In this document: piece by piece, positions 55,202 to 63,964 of the stretch
Position numbering within the stretch: position 1 is the first letter of the stretch
Layout of the letters: each line of letters begins with the position of its first letter
Assembly (NCBI RefSeq): GCF_017104715.1
Contig: NZ_JAAGPI010000032.1
Span: forward strand, 1-64,000
DNA: 64,000 nt
Source: Burkholderia sp. Ac-20365
GTDB taxonomy: Bacteria; Pseudomonadota; Gammaproteobacteria; Burkholderiales; Burkholderiaceae
Reading direction: 5' to 3'
Program-made: the position numbers and the translations under genes
Notes under the pieces: generated by a model
The model's input: only the letters and a program-made list of their open reading frames with translations
What the model was told of the DNA's origin: nothing
The model's database searches: none

Positions 55202-57489
55202 GCAGCCAACCTTTGTGCGACTTCCTGATTGATTTCGACGGGATCGTCTCCGTCCGTGAGCGGCTCGTCCCAACGGTCGAGCGACGCCTCGTTCACCTGT
55301 TCGATCGCGCCGTCCAGCATCAGTTCGAGATGCGAGGCGGCGTCGGCCAGCTCGGCGCGCGTCCATGTTGCGCGCGTGACCAGCAGGCGCAGGAAGGACG
55401 AGTGCGCGTCGTCGAGGCCGAGCAGCGGCCCGGTTGCTTCAGCGGTTTGAGACGACGATGGCTCGGTTTCGTCCATTTTGTGCGTTTCGGCCACAGGTTC
55501 TTCCGCGAGCATGTCCTGTTCCTCGACGGTACGCGCCTGCACGGCTTCGTTTTCGATATGCGGCTCTTTCACCGCGCCATGCGTTTCCTCGACGAACACA
55601 TCGGCGAGCATCGACGACACGCGCGCCGTCTCTTCTTTCAGCGCGGCAATACGCGTCGCGTCGAGCACGAACTCGTGCTTCGGCGCGACAGCCCTTTGTT
55701 CGCCAGGCTCGCCCGCGTGTTTTTTCGCCGCGCGCTTCGCGCCTGCCGACGCTACCGGCGCGCCGCTCGCGTGCTGATGCAGATCCGTATAAAGACGCTG
55801 CGGATCGATGCCGAGCATCCGGTACACCTTTTCCAGCAAACGCACTTCGTCACGCGACACGACGCCGTCGGCACTGGCCGTGTGGACGAGAAACGACGCG
55901 ATCGTCGCCTTCACGTCGGGCATCAGCGGCTCGAGCTTTTTCTTCAGGCCGGCGCTCGCCGTCGGCTGCGCGAGCTGCGCCAGATTGCGCGCCTTCAGGC
56001 GCGCGCGCTGCGCATCGGACAGATGCGGCCACTGGTCGATCTGCCATTCGATCACGGCCGTTTCGCGCTGCGTCGCGTCGCCATCCGCGCGGGCAACCGT
56101 CGCGGCCAGATCGACGATGATCGTCGCGACCTCGTAGGCTTCGTCGATGGCAAGCGCATTGGCGCTTGGCGCGGCCGCGAACAGCGCGACGGCGTCCGTC
56201 GGCTTCGGCGTACGCGCGCCGAGGCGCACATCGGGCTCGAGCGCAATCCCGGCTTCCGCAAGCGCCGTCGTGAATATGACCGCCTTGTCGCGCGTCATCT
56301 TGCCGCCCGATTTGAAGCGCTCGAGCAGCGCGCCAAACGTGCTGACCGCCGTCTCGCGCGCGATTTCGGCGGCGAGCGAGTCGATGGCGTCGTGCGTCGC
56401 CTGCGGCCAGAGCGCGGGCGGCAGCGTCAGCGTCGCTTCGAGCGTGCCCTGCGCTTCCGGATAGCGGCCCAGATAGCGGCTGTAAGCATCGAGCGCGGCG
56501 GCGCTTTCGTGCATCAGCAGTTGCAGCTTGTTGCGCGTGCCGTTGACAGCCGCGATATCGGGCAGCCCGACGAGAAAACCCGGCACCGGCATGCTCTTCA
56601 GCGCGCGGAACGACGGCTGCGGCGATGCGTCGAGCTTCGTGCGGTTGGCGGGCAGCATCATGCCGTCGCCGAAACGGTCGCGATACTGCCGCATGAACAC
56701 GCGGTCGAATTCTTCCGGGCAGCGCGCGACGGCCGTGCGCCGCACCATCATCGGATCGAGCTTCACCCACGCGAGCGCCCAGTCGGCCGGCAGCGGATGC
56801 TGGTCGAGCGCCGCCTGGCCGAACGCGACGCGCACGTTCAACGGCACCTGATAGCCGGTCGCGAGCCCGTCGGGCGCGCTCTGCAGATACATCCGCGTAT
56901 GGCGCGACGCCATCAGCGACAGTGCGTCGATCAGACCACGCACGTGCTTTTGCCAGCCGTAATTCGCGTCGAGATTAATCAGGCGCCGCAACTCTTTCGC
57001 GATCGCGTTGAACTCGTCGACGCTCACCTTGCCCGCCGCGCCGTCGACCAGCACGCGCCGCTCGAGCCCGTAGAGATAGAAAAACAGGTAACCGGTGTTG
57101 ATGTCCGACTTTTTGCGATCGGACGCGAGCCAGTCCAGATATGTGCGGCGCTGCTCCGGCGTGAACCCGCCATAGCTGAGCGCAACAGCGCCCAGGCCAG
57201 CCGCCGGGTCCGCGCCATCGCGGGCGATGTCGAAACGCGCGTCGAGCACGCACGCTTCGATCGAATCGGCGTGCGAGCGCAGCACATCGCCCGTGTAGAA
57301 GAAGCCTCCCGAGATCGATTCACCGTGGAAATCGACGGTTTCGCCCGCTGCGACCCAGCGTGCGGACGAGCGCGCAGCAGGCCGCGCGCCGCCGGGCGCG
57401 GAGCCGATGCGGTAAGCGTCGGCGGTAGCACCCGCCATGTTCATCGATACCAACGGCTCGTCATCGTATGAGCCGGGAGAACTTGTCAT
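55198..57489 (-). CDS. TerB-N / TerB / TerB-C domain protein
   Basis: A 763-residue protein. WVAAGETVDFHGESISGGFF at about 45-64 begins a TerB-N domain that runs to about 250. A helical TerB-like core with acidic metal-type motifs lies near 470-560 (ARADGDATQRETAVIEWQID, HTASADGVVSRDEVRLLEKV). A Glu-rich linker follows, and a TerB-C-like end (LLGLDDAHSSFLRLLVTRAT). Such proteins occur in predicted stress and defence systems. It is first in the operon with the DUF2791 ATPase and helicase. Start 57489 has AAGGAG 12 bases upstream, slightly far. Domain edges are approximate. Confidence 0.82.
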   Translation of the reverse strand: MTSSPGSYDDEPLVSMNMAGATADAYRIGSAPGGARPAARSSARWVAAGETVDFHGESISGGFFYTGDVLRSHADSIEACVLDARFDIARDGADPAAGLGAVALSYGGFTPEQRRTYLDWLASDRKKSDINTGYLFFYLYGLERRVLVDGAAGKVSVDEFNAIAKELRRLINLDANYGWQKHVRGLIDALSLMASRHTRMYLQSAPDGLATGYQVPLNVRVAFGQAALDQHPLPADWALAWVKLDPMMVRRTAVARCPEEFDRVFMRQYRDRFGDGMMLPANRTKLDASPQPSFRALKSMPVPGFLVGLPDIAAVNGTRNKLQLLMHESAAALDAYSRYLGRYPEAQGTLEATLTLPPALWPQATHDAIDSLAAEIARETAVSTFGALLERFKSGGKMTRDKAVIFTTALAEAGIALEPDVRLGARTPKPTDAVALFAAAPSANALAIDEAYEVATIIVDLAATVARADGDATQRETAVIEWQIDQWPHLSDAQRARLKARNLAQLAQPTASAGLKKKLEPLMPDVKATIASFLVHTASADGVVSRDEVRLLEKVYRMLGIDPQRLYTDLHQHASGAPVASAGAKRAAKKHAGEPGEQRAVAPKHEFVLDATRIAALKEETARVSSMLADVFVEETHGAVKEPHIENEAVQARTVEEQDMLAEEPVAETHKMDETEPSSSQTAEATGPLLGLDDAHSSFLRLLVTRATWTRAELADAASHLELMLDGAIEQVNEASLDRWDEPLTDGDDPVEINQEVAQRLAA

Positions 57490-58067
57490 GAAATTGCCTG
57501 GCTCCTTAAGAGCCTTGTGAGATCCGGATGAAAACTGCAATGCGAAACGCGCCGGCGCTACGCTGCACGCAACGTAGCCTGCGATGCAAACTTGAGGGAA
57601 ACCAACGATGGCCAGCCCGATAGGCCAGGCCCCAATGGGCCAGAACGACCGGACAGCGGGCGTTTGCGCGCCCATCCGACGCGAGAAAGGCAACCCCGTC
57701 CGTATTACCGGTGACGACGGCTGCACATTCCCCGACTGCTTCGCCCGCGGCTCATTGTTCTCCCGTCCACATCGCCGGGAATCCATTGCCCGGCGCGGTC
57801 GCGACCTTTGATTATATGTTCTTTTTCAGGATCGCTCCGGTGGCGCAAAAACGGCTGGTCGAGCCCTTCCCGACGGAAATCCTGGCGGGCAACCGGACGC
57901 GCTGACTTACAAATGGCTTGGTACGGAAACGCACAATCCGACCCCAACTAATTCGCATATTTTGCAAGCTCATTTTGCGAACTGGAGGTACACTCGGCAA
58001 CATGCATCGAGCGCGCCGGATTCTCATCCGAACGCGCTCAAATCTGAAGAAAAAGTCGTCGATGCTT
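57490..58067. other. Intergenic region upstream of the TerB operon
   Basis: About 580 bases contain no convincing gene. The minus-strand promoter of the three-gene operon should lie here. The right end (from about 57985) holds the first hairpin of a possible structured RNA. AT-rich patches occur near 57805-57830 and 57940-57980. Confidence 0.45.
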
Positions 58068-58160
58068 CTATGCGTCAGACTTTTCGCACCGTCTCTCAGG
58101 TTCTGGACGGCCCTCGGAATGCCAGAACCTATTCACGCCAGCGGAAGCTGGCGTCTTTTT
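58009..58160 (+). ncRNA. Candidate structured small RNA ending in an intrinsic terminator
   Basis: Three hairpins stand in a row on the plus strand. The first is GAGCGCG-c-CGGAT-TCTC-ATCCG-aa-CGCGCTC at 58009-58039; the second is GGTTCTGG / CCAGAACC at 58099-58129. The third is ACGCCAGC-GGAA-GCTGGCGT at 58135-58154, followed by CTTTTTG, a good intrinsic terminator. A -10-like TACACT lies at 57989-57994, but no clear -35 is visible. The RNA would be antisense to the 3' end of the rarD-like gene. No protein frame explains the structure. It may also be a terminator region belonging to an unseen transcript. Confidence 0.4.
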
Positions 58161-59150
58161 GTGCGAAGAAAGAAGCGACACGTTCTGTCGCGCGACCTGC
58201 GCACCTTGCACGCCCTGCACACTTTGCGTTCCCTGCCCCGCGCCTGACGTCGCGACGGCGAGCGTCAGCGGACGGCGCCGGATCGACGCGTAAGTTGCGA
58301 GCGCGAGACCGCACCAGATCAGCCCGTATCCCGCCAGATCGACCCCTGTCAGCCGTTCGTGGAACACCGTGAGCGCCAGAATGAACGTGACGGTCGGCGT
58401 CACGTACTGCATCACGGCCGATTCCGTCAGCGACACGAGCGGCATCGCGTACGCATAGAGCGCGAGCGGCACCACCGTCAGCGGGCCGGCGAGCATCATC
58501 AGCACTGCCGCATCGACACCGAACGACGTGAACGCGAGCGTATGGTTCGACGCCAGAAAGCCAAAATAGCCCAGCGCGAACGGCATCATCACGACCGTTT
58601 CGCGCCATGTGCTGACGATCGCGTTTCGCGTCGGCCACACCTTGCGCGCGAGACCGAGCAGCGAGAACGTCACGGTGAGCAGCACGGCGAACACCGGCAC
58701 GCCACCGTGCGCGTAACACTGCACGAAGGTGCCCGCCAGTCCGAGCGCGAGCGCCGCCGCTTTCAGACCGTTTAGCCGCTCGTTCAGAAAAACGATGCCA
58801 AGCGCCGCTGACAGCAGCGGATTCAGGAAGTATCCAAGACTTGCCTGCAGTGCATTCCCCGTCACCGATGCGAGGATATAAACGACCCAGTTCGCCGACA
58901 GAAGAATTGCGGGCAACAGCGCGATCGCAAACGAGCGCCAGTCGCCAATCTGTTTGCGCAACCCGGGCTTGAACGCAATGACGGCCGACAACACCGCAAA
59001 CGACCAGAACACCCGGTGCGCGAGCATTTCCGCCGCACTCACTTCTTTCAGATGCCAGTAATACAACGGCATCAGGCCCCACCAGCACAGCGCCACGAGC
59101 AGCGCAGCGTAGCCGGCGCTCTCCTTCGGTTTCTGATTGTCTGAGTTCAT
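58068..59150 (-). CDS. rarD: RarD/EamA-family permease
   Basis: A 360-residue membrane protein with ten predicted helices in two EamA halves. YAALLVALCWWGLMPLYYWH, AHRVFWSFAVLSAVIAF, and LGYFLNPLLSAALGIVFLNE match RarD, a DMT-superfamily exporter of small metabolites. The C-terminal 60 residues after RRRPLTLA are low-complexity and run through a hairpin of the opposite strand, so the gene may have gained a tail by loss of its old stop. Its ATG overlaps the aminotransferase stop (ATGA), so it belongs to the upstream biosynthetic operon, perhaps exporting its product. Confidence 0.85.
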   Translation of the reverse strand: MNSDNQKPKESAGYAALLVALCWWGLMPLYYWHLKEVSAAEMLAHRVFWSFAVLSAVIAFKPGLRKQIGDWRSFAIALLPAILLSANWVVYILASVTGNALQASLGYFLNPLLSAALGIVFLNERLNGLKAAALALGLAGTFVQCYAHGGVPVFAVLLTVTFSLLGLARKVWPTRNAIVSTWRETVVMMPFALGYFGFLASNHTLAFTSFGVDAAVLMMLAGPLTVVPLALYAYAMPLVSLTESAVMQYVTPTVTFILALTVFHERLTGVDLAGYGLIWCGLALATYASIRRRPLTLAVATSGAGQGTQSVQGVQGAQVARQNVSLLSSHKKTPASAGVNRFWHSEGRPEPERRCEKSDA

Positions 59151-60457
59151 GGCTGTAGCGCCTCGTCGAGTCGGTCGATCAGAACTTCTACTTCGTCCAC
59201 ACCGAAAATCAGCGGTGGCGACAGGCGCAGCGAATCCGGCGCAGCGGAATTCGGCATGGCCAGCACGCCGCCGTCGATCAGATCCAGCCAGACATCCGTC
59301 ATGCTCCTGTCGAAGCGCGGGTCGAGCTTGAGGCTGAGCGCTAGGCCGCGGCCGTGCACGCTCACGCGCTGATCGAAACGCGCGGCGATGCGCGCGGCGA
59401 TCAACGCACCCATTGCGGCTGCGTTCTCGACGAGCCGTCCGCTTTCGACAAGGTCGAGCACGATCAGCCCGCACTGCATCGCGAGCCGGTTGCCGCCGAA
59501 CGTCGATCCCTGCACTTTCGCCTTGCCGGGTGCGCCGAACACGGCGTCGAAATCGCCGTCGTTCATCAGTACGGCCGACAGCGGCACCAGCCCGCCCGTC
59601 AGTCCTTTCGATACGACGATCATGTCGGGTGCGTCCACAGCACCATTCACGCCGCCCACGCCGCCCATGCCGATCGCGTCGATGCCGAACCAAGTGCCCG
59701 TGCGGCCCAGGCCGCAATACACTTCGTCGGCGATCAGCTTCGTGCCCGTCGCGCGGCACAGCGCCGCGAGACGCGCCGCGGTATCGGCGCTCCAGTGTTG
59801 CGCCGCCGACGAGCCCGCCACCGGCTCGAACACGACGGCGGCGACCTTGCGGCTCGACAGGATGTCTTCGAGCGCGGCGAAACTGCGCGCGTCGACGTGA
59901 TGAATGTTGCCCGGCTTCCAGCGCAGCGCTTCCGTCCAGAACGGATTGCCCGTCAGGAACGACGAGAACATCGACAGCCCGTGAAAGGCATCGCGGAATG
60001 CAACCACGTCGGTGCGGCCCGTGCTGGACATCGCGAACTTCACCGCGCTTTCGACGCCCTCGGCGCCCGTCGTCGCGAAGAACACTTTCTCGTAGCGCCC
60101 GCCGCTGAGCGACAACAGTTTTTGGGCCAGCGCGAGTTGCACGTCCGCGCATTCGAACGGAAACACGTTCACGGTCGTGCGCTGCAACGCATCGGCAAAA
60201 CGCGTGAGCAGCGCCGCGTGTGCGTGCCCCAGATTCGCCGTGCCGAAGCCCGCGAGACAGTCGAGCAACGCGCGGCCATCTGCCGTTTCCAGATAGCAGC
60301 CGTCGCCGCGCGCGCCCGTCATGTCGAGGCCCGCTTCGTCGAGGAATCGCTCCCAATACGGATTGACGGAATCGAAGCGCATCGCGCCCGCGCCCTGACC
60401 GCCTTCGCCGGAACCGTCGTCAGACTTCAAGCGGCCTCCCGCCTTCGTGAAGCCCAT
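59147..60457 (-). CDS. Class III PLP-dependent aminotransferase
   Basis: A 436-residue fold-type I aminotransferase of the ornithine/acetylornithine group. YLETADGRALLDCLAGFGTA precedes the cofactor site; LIADEVYCGLGRTG carries the PLP-nitrogen Asp and VVSKGLTGG the Schiff-base Lys near 281. The start is uncertain: MGFTKAGG at 60457 overlaps the upstream gene by 38 bases, while MRFDSVNPYWERF at 60382 gives a cleaner N-terminus. It is embedded between candidate diiron oxidase genes and a permease gene, so it probably makes or uses an amine or beta/omega-amino acid in a special pathway. Confidence 0.85.
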   Translation of the reverse strand: MGFTKAGGRLKSDDGSGEGGQGAGAMRFDSVNPYWERFLDEAGLDMTGARGDGCYLETADGRALLDCLAGFGTANLGHAHAALLTRFADALQRTTVNVFPFECADVQLALAQKLLSLSGGRYEKVFFATTGAEGVESAVKFAMSSTGRTDVVAFRDAFHGLSMFSSFLTGNPFWTEALRWKPGNIHHVDARSFAALEDILSSRKVAAVVFEPVAGSSAAQHWSADTAARLAALCRATGTKLIADEVYCGLGRTGTWFGIDAIGMGGVGGVNGAVDAPDMIVVSKGLTGGLVPLSAVLMNDGDFDAVFGAPGKAKVQGSTFGGNRLAMQCGLIVLDLVESGRLVENAAAMGALIAARIAARFDQRVSVHGRGLALSLKLDPRFDRSMTDVWLDLIDGGVLAMPNSAAPDSLRLSPPLIFGVDEVEVLIDRLDEALQP

Positions 60458-61925
60458 GAAACTGGAGTTGCGTCTGGTCGCCGTAAAAGAACGCAACCGA
60501 TTCCAGTTGCCGCATGTTCACTTCGAGCATGAACAGCGCCGCTTCGAGGCTGTAGCGCTGCTGCGCCGCGCTCACGTGCGGGACGTCGGCGAGAAACAGG
60601 CGCGACAGGCTCGGATGATTCAGTTCATCGTTGGTTTCGCCATGCTTCGCGACGATGTCGCCCGCGTGCAGCGCGTTTTCGACGAGCGCCGCAATGTGCT
60701 CGTGAACGGGACTGTGCTGGTCGCGCAGCCCCTCCGTCACCATGATCGACGTGAAGAAGGCCGTGGGCAGCCGATGCGCGAGCACCGTATACGCGTCGAT
60801 ATAGAGCGCAGTAAGCGGCAGCGGCACCGACGCGCGCACCTGCGCTTCATCCATGCCGAGTGCGACGCAGGTGGCGAGTTCGAACGCTTCGTGGCCGTAC
60901 TCTTCCTGGAAGTACTGGAACAGCCGCGCGCGCAGATTGCGTTTGAGACGGCGCGACAGCAACGGTCCGAGAATTTCGACGAAGCGGTCGGTGACGTGGT
61001 ACTGCTCGATATACAGCCCCTTCACGAGCGGCGTGATGGCATCGCTTTCGAGCGCGGCCGCTGCATAGGCGTTGCTGCCCAAGTGATCGAGCGCATTGAG
61101 CAGCAGACGTTCGGCGCGCGCAGCGAGCGCGAGACCGCTGCATGGCTCGTTGAAGTGTTCCGTCTCCACCGACGTCATGCGTCTGCCGACGCGCAACGGC
61201 GCGATCTCGACGAAATGTGCGAACGACAGCAGATACGTTTGCAGATCGACGGGATCGAGCGATGCGAGTTCGCTGAACTGTTCGGGCGATGCACGTTCAG
61301 GCTCGGCCTTCGACGGATGCCAGCGCAGATGCAGGAATACTTCACCCAGCACGCGCCGCCACGCGATCAGAAGTTCCGGCGCGTTCTGGCGCGCATACGC
61401 GAACTGGAAATGTAGCGACTGCAACGCGAAGTTATCGGCGAAGTGGCCGCCCTGCTCGCGCGAAAACGGAAACGCGTCTGGCGTCGTGTCACGCGCTTGC
61501 GTTTCCTGCGTCAGCATCTGATGAACGACGCGCAGCACGTCCTCGTAGATCGCAAGCCGGCGTCCGATCACATCGGCAAGCCGTTGCGCGACTTCATCGC
61601 ATAACGCCAATGCGCGCTGTGCATCGGACTTGATACTGTCGATACCGCTATCCGTCTCTTCGATCAGCGACAGCGCATCGAGCTGCACCGTCAGCGTGCG
61701 AACCCACGCGGGACACGCGCCTTTGTTCAACCGCAGCCAGATGTCGGACGCAGGCCGCATCAACTGCGTGACTACGTCGGCCACTTCGTCGCGCGCAACG
61801 CCTTCGAACGACAGATCGAGCGCATCGTCGCCGAAGCCGATCGTCAAACCGTCGTCGCCCATGGCCGACACCTCGCAAGGCACGAGCGCCGGCCGCCTGT
61901 ATCGATCGATATCCCAGCGTTCCAT
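60420..61925 (-). CDS. Candidate heme-oxygenase-like diiron protein, long form, with N-terminal PqqD/RRE-like region
   Basis: A 501-residue protein. Residues 1-85 show short strands then helices ending LTVQLDALSLIEET, reminiscent of a PqqD/RRE-like wing. A helical middle (about 90-280) follows. The C-terminal region resembles heme-oxygenase-like oxidases and carries three candidate ligand clusters: YIEQYHVTDRF (near 305), FQEEYGHEAFEL (near 340) and KHGETNDELNHPSLSRL (near 428). The same three clusters with the same spacing occur in the next two genes upstream. It is the longest of the three and likely acts with them on one substrate. The name is structural inference. Confidence 0.7.
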   Translation of the reverse strand: MERWDIDRYRRPALVPCEVSAMGDDGLTIGFGDDALDLSFEGVARDEVADVVTQLMRPASDIWLRLNKGACPAWVRTLTVQLDALSLIEETDSGIDSIKSDAQRALALCDEVAQRLADVIGRRLAIYEDVLRVVHQMLTQETQARDTTPDAFPFSREQGGHFADNFALQSLHFQFAYARQNAPELLIAWRRVLGEVFLHLRWHPSKAEPERASPEQFSELASLDPVDLQTYLLSFAHFVEIAPLRVGRRMTSVETEHFNEPCSGLALAARAERLLLNALDHLGSNAYAAAALESDAITPLVKGLYIEQYHVTDRFVEILGPLLSRRLKRNLRARLFQYFQEEYGHEAFELATCVALGMDEAQVRASVPLPLTALYIDAYTVLAHRLPTAFFTSIMVTEGLRDQHSPVHEHIAALVENALHAGDIVAKHGETNDELNHPSLSRLFLADVPHVSAAQQRYSLEAALFMLEVNMRQLESVAFFYGDQTQLQFHGLHEGGRPLEV

Positions 61926-61933
61926 GACAGTTC

Positions 61934-62932
61934 TCAGGCGAAGATGCGCGGTTTGGCAACAGGCTGACGGCCGTAGTAATCGAGAATCTGGTTCTCCTGC
62001 AGCACCATCGTTTCGATCGCGAGCATCACGTGCTTCTTCACGGTCATCTGCTCTTCGGGCGAGACGGCCTCGATTTCCGACAGCAGACTGAGCGAAATGT
62101 CTTCGTGATCGAACTCGTCGTTGATCGTCGCGTGACGGGCGATCGGACGCCAGAAGCCTTCCGGGATGCCCGTCTCGCGGCAATAGTTCGCCAGTTCGAT
62201 GTGGAAGCTCACGCTCGGCTGCTCGAACAGGAACAGGAGCGACTTGAAGCTCAACGGATGCTGGCGCGCATACACGCCGAGCGACGCGCACAACGCGAAC
62301 GTCGCGGGCAGCGGCACAACATGGTCGAGAACATCGGTGCGAATGGAGACAGCCTGCAGCGACTGGCGCAGCATGTCGTCGTGATTGAGTTCCGAGGCGA
62401 GAAAGCCTTGCAGCATCTTCTGCACCTTGACGGGCTCGGCATGCGTGAGCGCCGGCGCAATCAGACTGGGTGCTTCGCGCACGATGTAGAAGTATTCGAG
62501 CGCATAGCCGATCAGCGCGCTCTTCGGCAACGTGCGGTCGCACAGCCCCTGATAGAGACGCGACTTCGAGTTCGCCTCGATCGTTTCAGCCGCGAATTTT
62601 CTCAGGCGGTGATAAAACTCTTCACCCGACAGACACCCGCGCGGCGCGGGAAACGCGCTTTCCGTCAGCAGGCCGAGCCGGTCGAACTCTTCCAGCAAGC
62701 TATCGACTTCATCGGCGAGTTCGGGATGACGGCGCTTCAGTTCGGGAATCGACGTGTCGCCACGGCTCAGCGAATCGACGAATGACCTGAGCGGGCCCTG
62801 CCTGTCGGCGACGACGGAACACGACTGCTCGCGATAATCGAGCGTGAGTCCGTTGTCTTCTTCGATCAGCTGCACGCCCGGACGAAAACGCGGCGCGGCG
62901 AAAAGATCTGCTGCGGTCGTGACCTGCATCAT
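61934..62932 (-). CDS. Candidate heme-oxygenase-like diiron protein with PqqD/RRE-like N-terminus (second)
   Basis: A 332-residue protein. Residues 15-90 (PGVQLIEEDNGLTLDYREQ, then SIPELKRRHPELADEVDSLL and EEFDRLGLLTES) follow the strand-strand-helix-wing order of PqqD-like peptide-binding domains. The rest is helical, with candidate metal clusters YALEYFYIVREA (near 147), LASELNHDDMLRQSL (near 182) and RHATINDEFDHEDISLSLL (near 269). Its start overlaps the upstream gene stop by four bases and the next gene begins eight bases on. In the first cluster Tyr replaces the His of the other two paralogues, suggesting a different role. Confidence 0.72.
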   Translation of the reverse strand: MMQVTTAADLFAAPRFRPGVQLIEEDNGLTLDYREQSCSVVADRQGPLRSFVDSLSRGDTSIPELKRRHPELADEVDSLLEEFDRLGLLTESAFPAPRGCLSGEEFYHRLRKFAAETIEANSKSRLYQGLCDRTLPKSALIGYALEYFYIVREAPSLIAPALTHAEPVKVQKMLQGFLASELNHDDMLRQSLQAVSIRTDVLDHVVPLPATFALCASLGVYARQHPLSFKSLLFLFEQPSVSFHIELANYCRETGIPEGFWRPIARHATINDEFDHEDISLSLLSEIEAVSPEEQMTVKKHVMLAIETMVLQENQILDYYGRQPVAKPRIFA

Positions 62933-63918
62933 GCCTCCCCGTTGACGTCGAGCTGGCGCAACAGCCTGGGAGACGTCGAATAGTGTTCCCAGATGCCCGT
63001 ATAAAACTGGTCATACAGTTCGATGAACAGATGCGTTTGCGCGCGCATGCGCCGCACGTCGGCATCCGCGATAGCCGGAATGCGCGAAAAGATCTTGCGC
63101 GTGAGGCTGCCATGCCCGCCGTTCAGGTTGATATCCGAATGCGCCTTCACGGGCTTGAGCAACGCGGGATCGACACCGATCCGGTATGCGGCATCGAGGA
63201 AGGAATCCTGCTTGATGTCCTTGCCTTCGAGAATGCCGAGCGTCGAGAAGAAGAACAGCGGATCGCTGTGCGCCCAGTACGCGAGCGCGTTGCACAGCGC
63301 CATGGTTTGCGGCAGCGGCACCGTGCGCGCGAGATCCTCGCGCGTCACGCCGAGCGTGGTCAGCGCCTTGAGCAGCAGTTCGTCGTGCCCGTACTCTTCT
63401 GCGTAGAACTCGTTCATCGCGAGCCGCACACCCGTATTGGCGACATACGACAGCACGGGCGCGTCGAAATAGCTTTCGCGGAACAGGAAATGGTAGTTCT
63501 CCACGATCATGCCGTGGATCACGTTGAGGGGAATGTCGTCGCGCCCGCTTGCGGACGCACACTTCTCCCAGAACACGTTCGTATAGAGCGTGCGATACAG
63601 GAGCTCGTTAGCGAGATCTTCGAGTTCGAGCAGCACGTCGAGGCCGCTGCGGGCCAGTGCGGGCTTCACCGCGCGCACCAGTTGCAGTTCCTTCAGACGG
63701 TCGAACACTTTCTGTTCGTACGGCGAGTAGCGGGACAGCACCTCTTCCGCCTTGACGCCGGAGCGCAGCGCGCTGATCAGGGACGCCGCGTCATCACCTT
63801 CGACGGACGCCGGAAATTCGTATTGATGCTCGTCGTCTTCGATGACGAGCGAAGGCGACGTGCTGAGACACTTCCCCGCCAGCACAAACGCTTGTGGTTC
63901 AAAGATGTCGTCCATCAC
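62929..63918 (-). CDS. Candidate heme-oxygenase-like diiron protein with PqqD/RRE-like N-terminus (third)
   Basis: A 329-residue protein. The first 85 residues (SLVIEDDEHQYEFPASVEGD, SLISALRSGVKAEEVLSRYS and VFDRLKELQLVRAVKP) read as a PqqD-like winged domain. The helical domain carries MIVENYHFLFRESY (near 139), NEFYAEEYGHDELLLKAL (near 176) and KAHSDINLNGGHGSLTRK (near 260), matching its two neighbours in order and spacing. Consecutive Met codons open the gene; GGAGGCTGTCGTG precedes them. It is the first complete gene of the operon visible here. The substrate is unknown. Confidence 0.72.
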   Translation of the reverse strand: MMDDIFEPQAFVLAGKCLSTSPSLVIEDDEHQYEFPASVEGDDAASLISALRSGVKAEEVLSRYSPYEQKVFDRLKELQLVRAVKPALARSGLDVLLELEDLANELLYRTLYTNVFWEKCASASGRDDIPLNVIHGMIVENYHFLFRESYFDAPVLSYVANTGVRLAMNEFYAEEYGHDELLLKALTTLGVTREDLARTVPLPQTMALCNALAYWAHSDPLFFFSTLGILEGKDIKQDSFLDAAYRIGVDPALLKPVKAHSDINLNGGHGSLTRKIFSRIPAIADADVRRMRAQTHLFIELYDQFYTGIWEHYSTSPRLLRQLDVNGEA

Positions 63919-63935
63919 GACAGCCTCCGTTCGTG

Positions 63936-63957
63936 GCCGGCACGCAAAGGTGCCGGC
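63936..63957. repeat. Hairpin GCCGGCAC / GTGCCGGC in the operon leader
   Basis: A perfect 8-bp inverted repeat with a six-base loop lies between the partial upstream gene and the first diiron-like gene. No T-run follows in the gene direction. It could set the ratio of upstream to downstream expression or process the message. Confidence 0.5.
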
Positions 63958-63964
63958 GCGTTCT

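Noticed and set aside
52606-55228. Large plus-strand frames opposite the helicase and ATPase genes
   Set aside because: The Walker motifs and gene overlaps on the minus strand are decisive; the plus-strand products are Arg/Ala/Asp-rich shadows.
51679-57489. Calling the trio a full BREX system or a tellurite resistance operon
   Set aside because: PglX, PglZ and BrxC are absent from this window, and no TerC/TerD/TerZ genes are present. The TerB-like domains alone do not show tellurite resistance.
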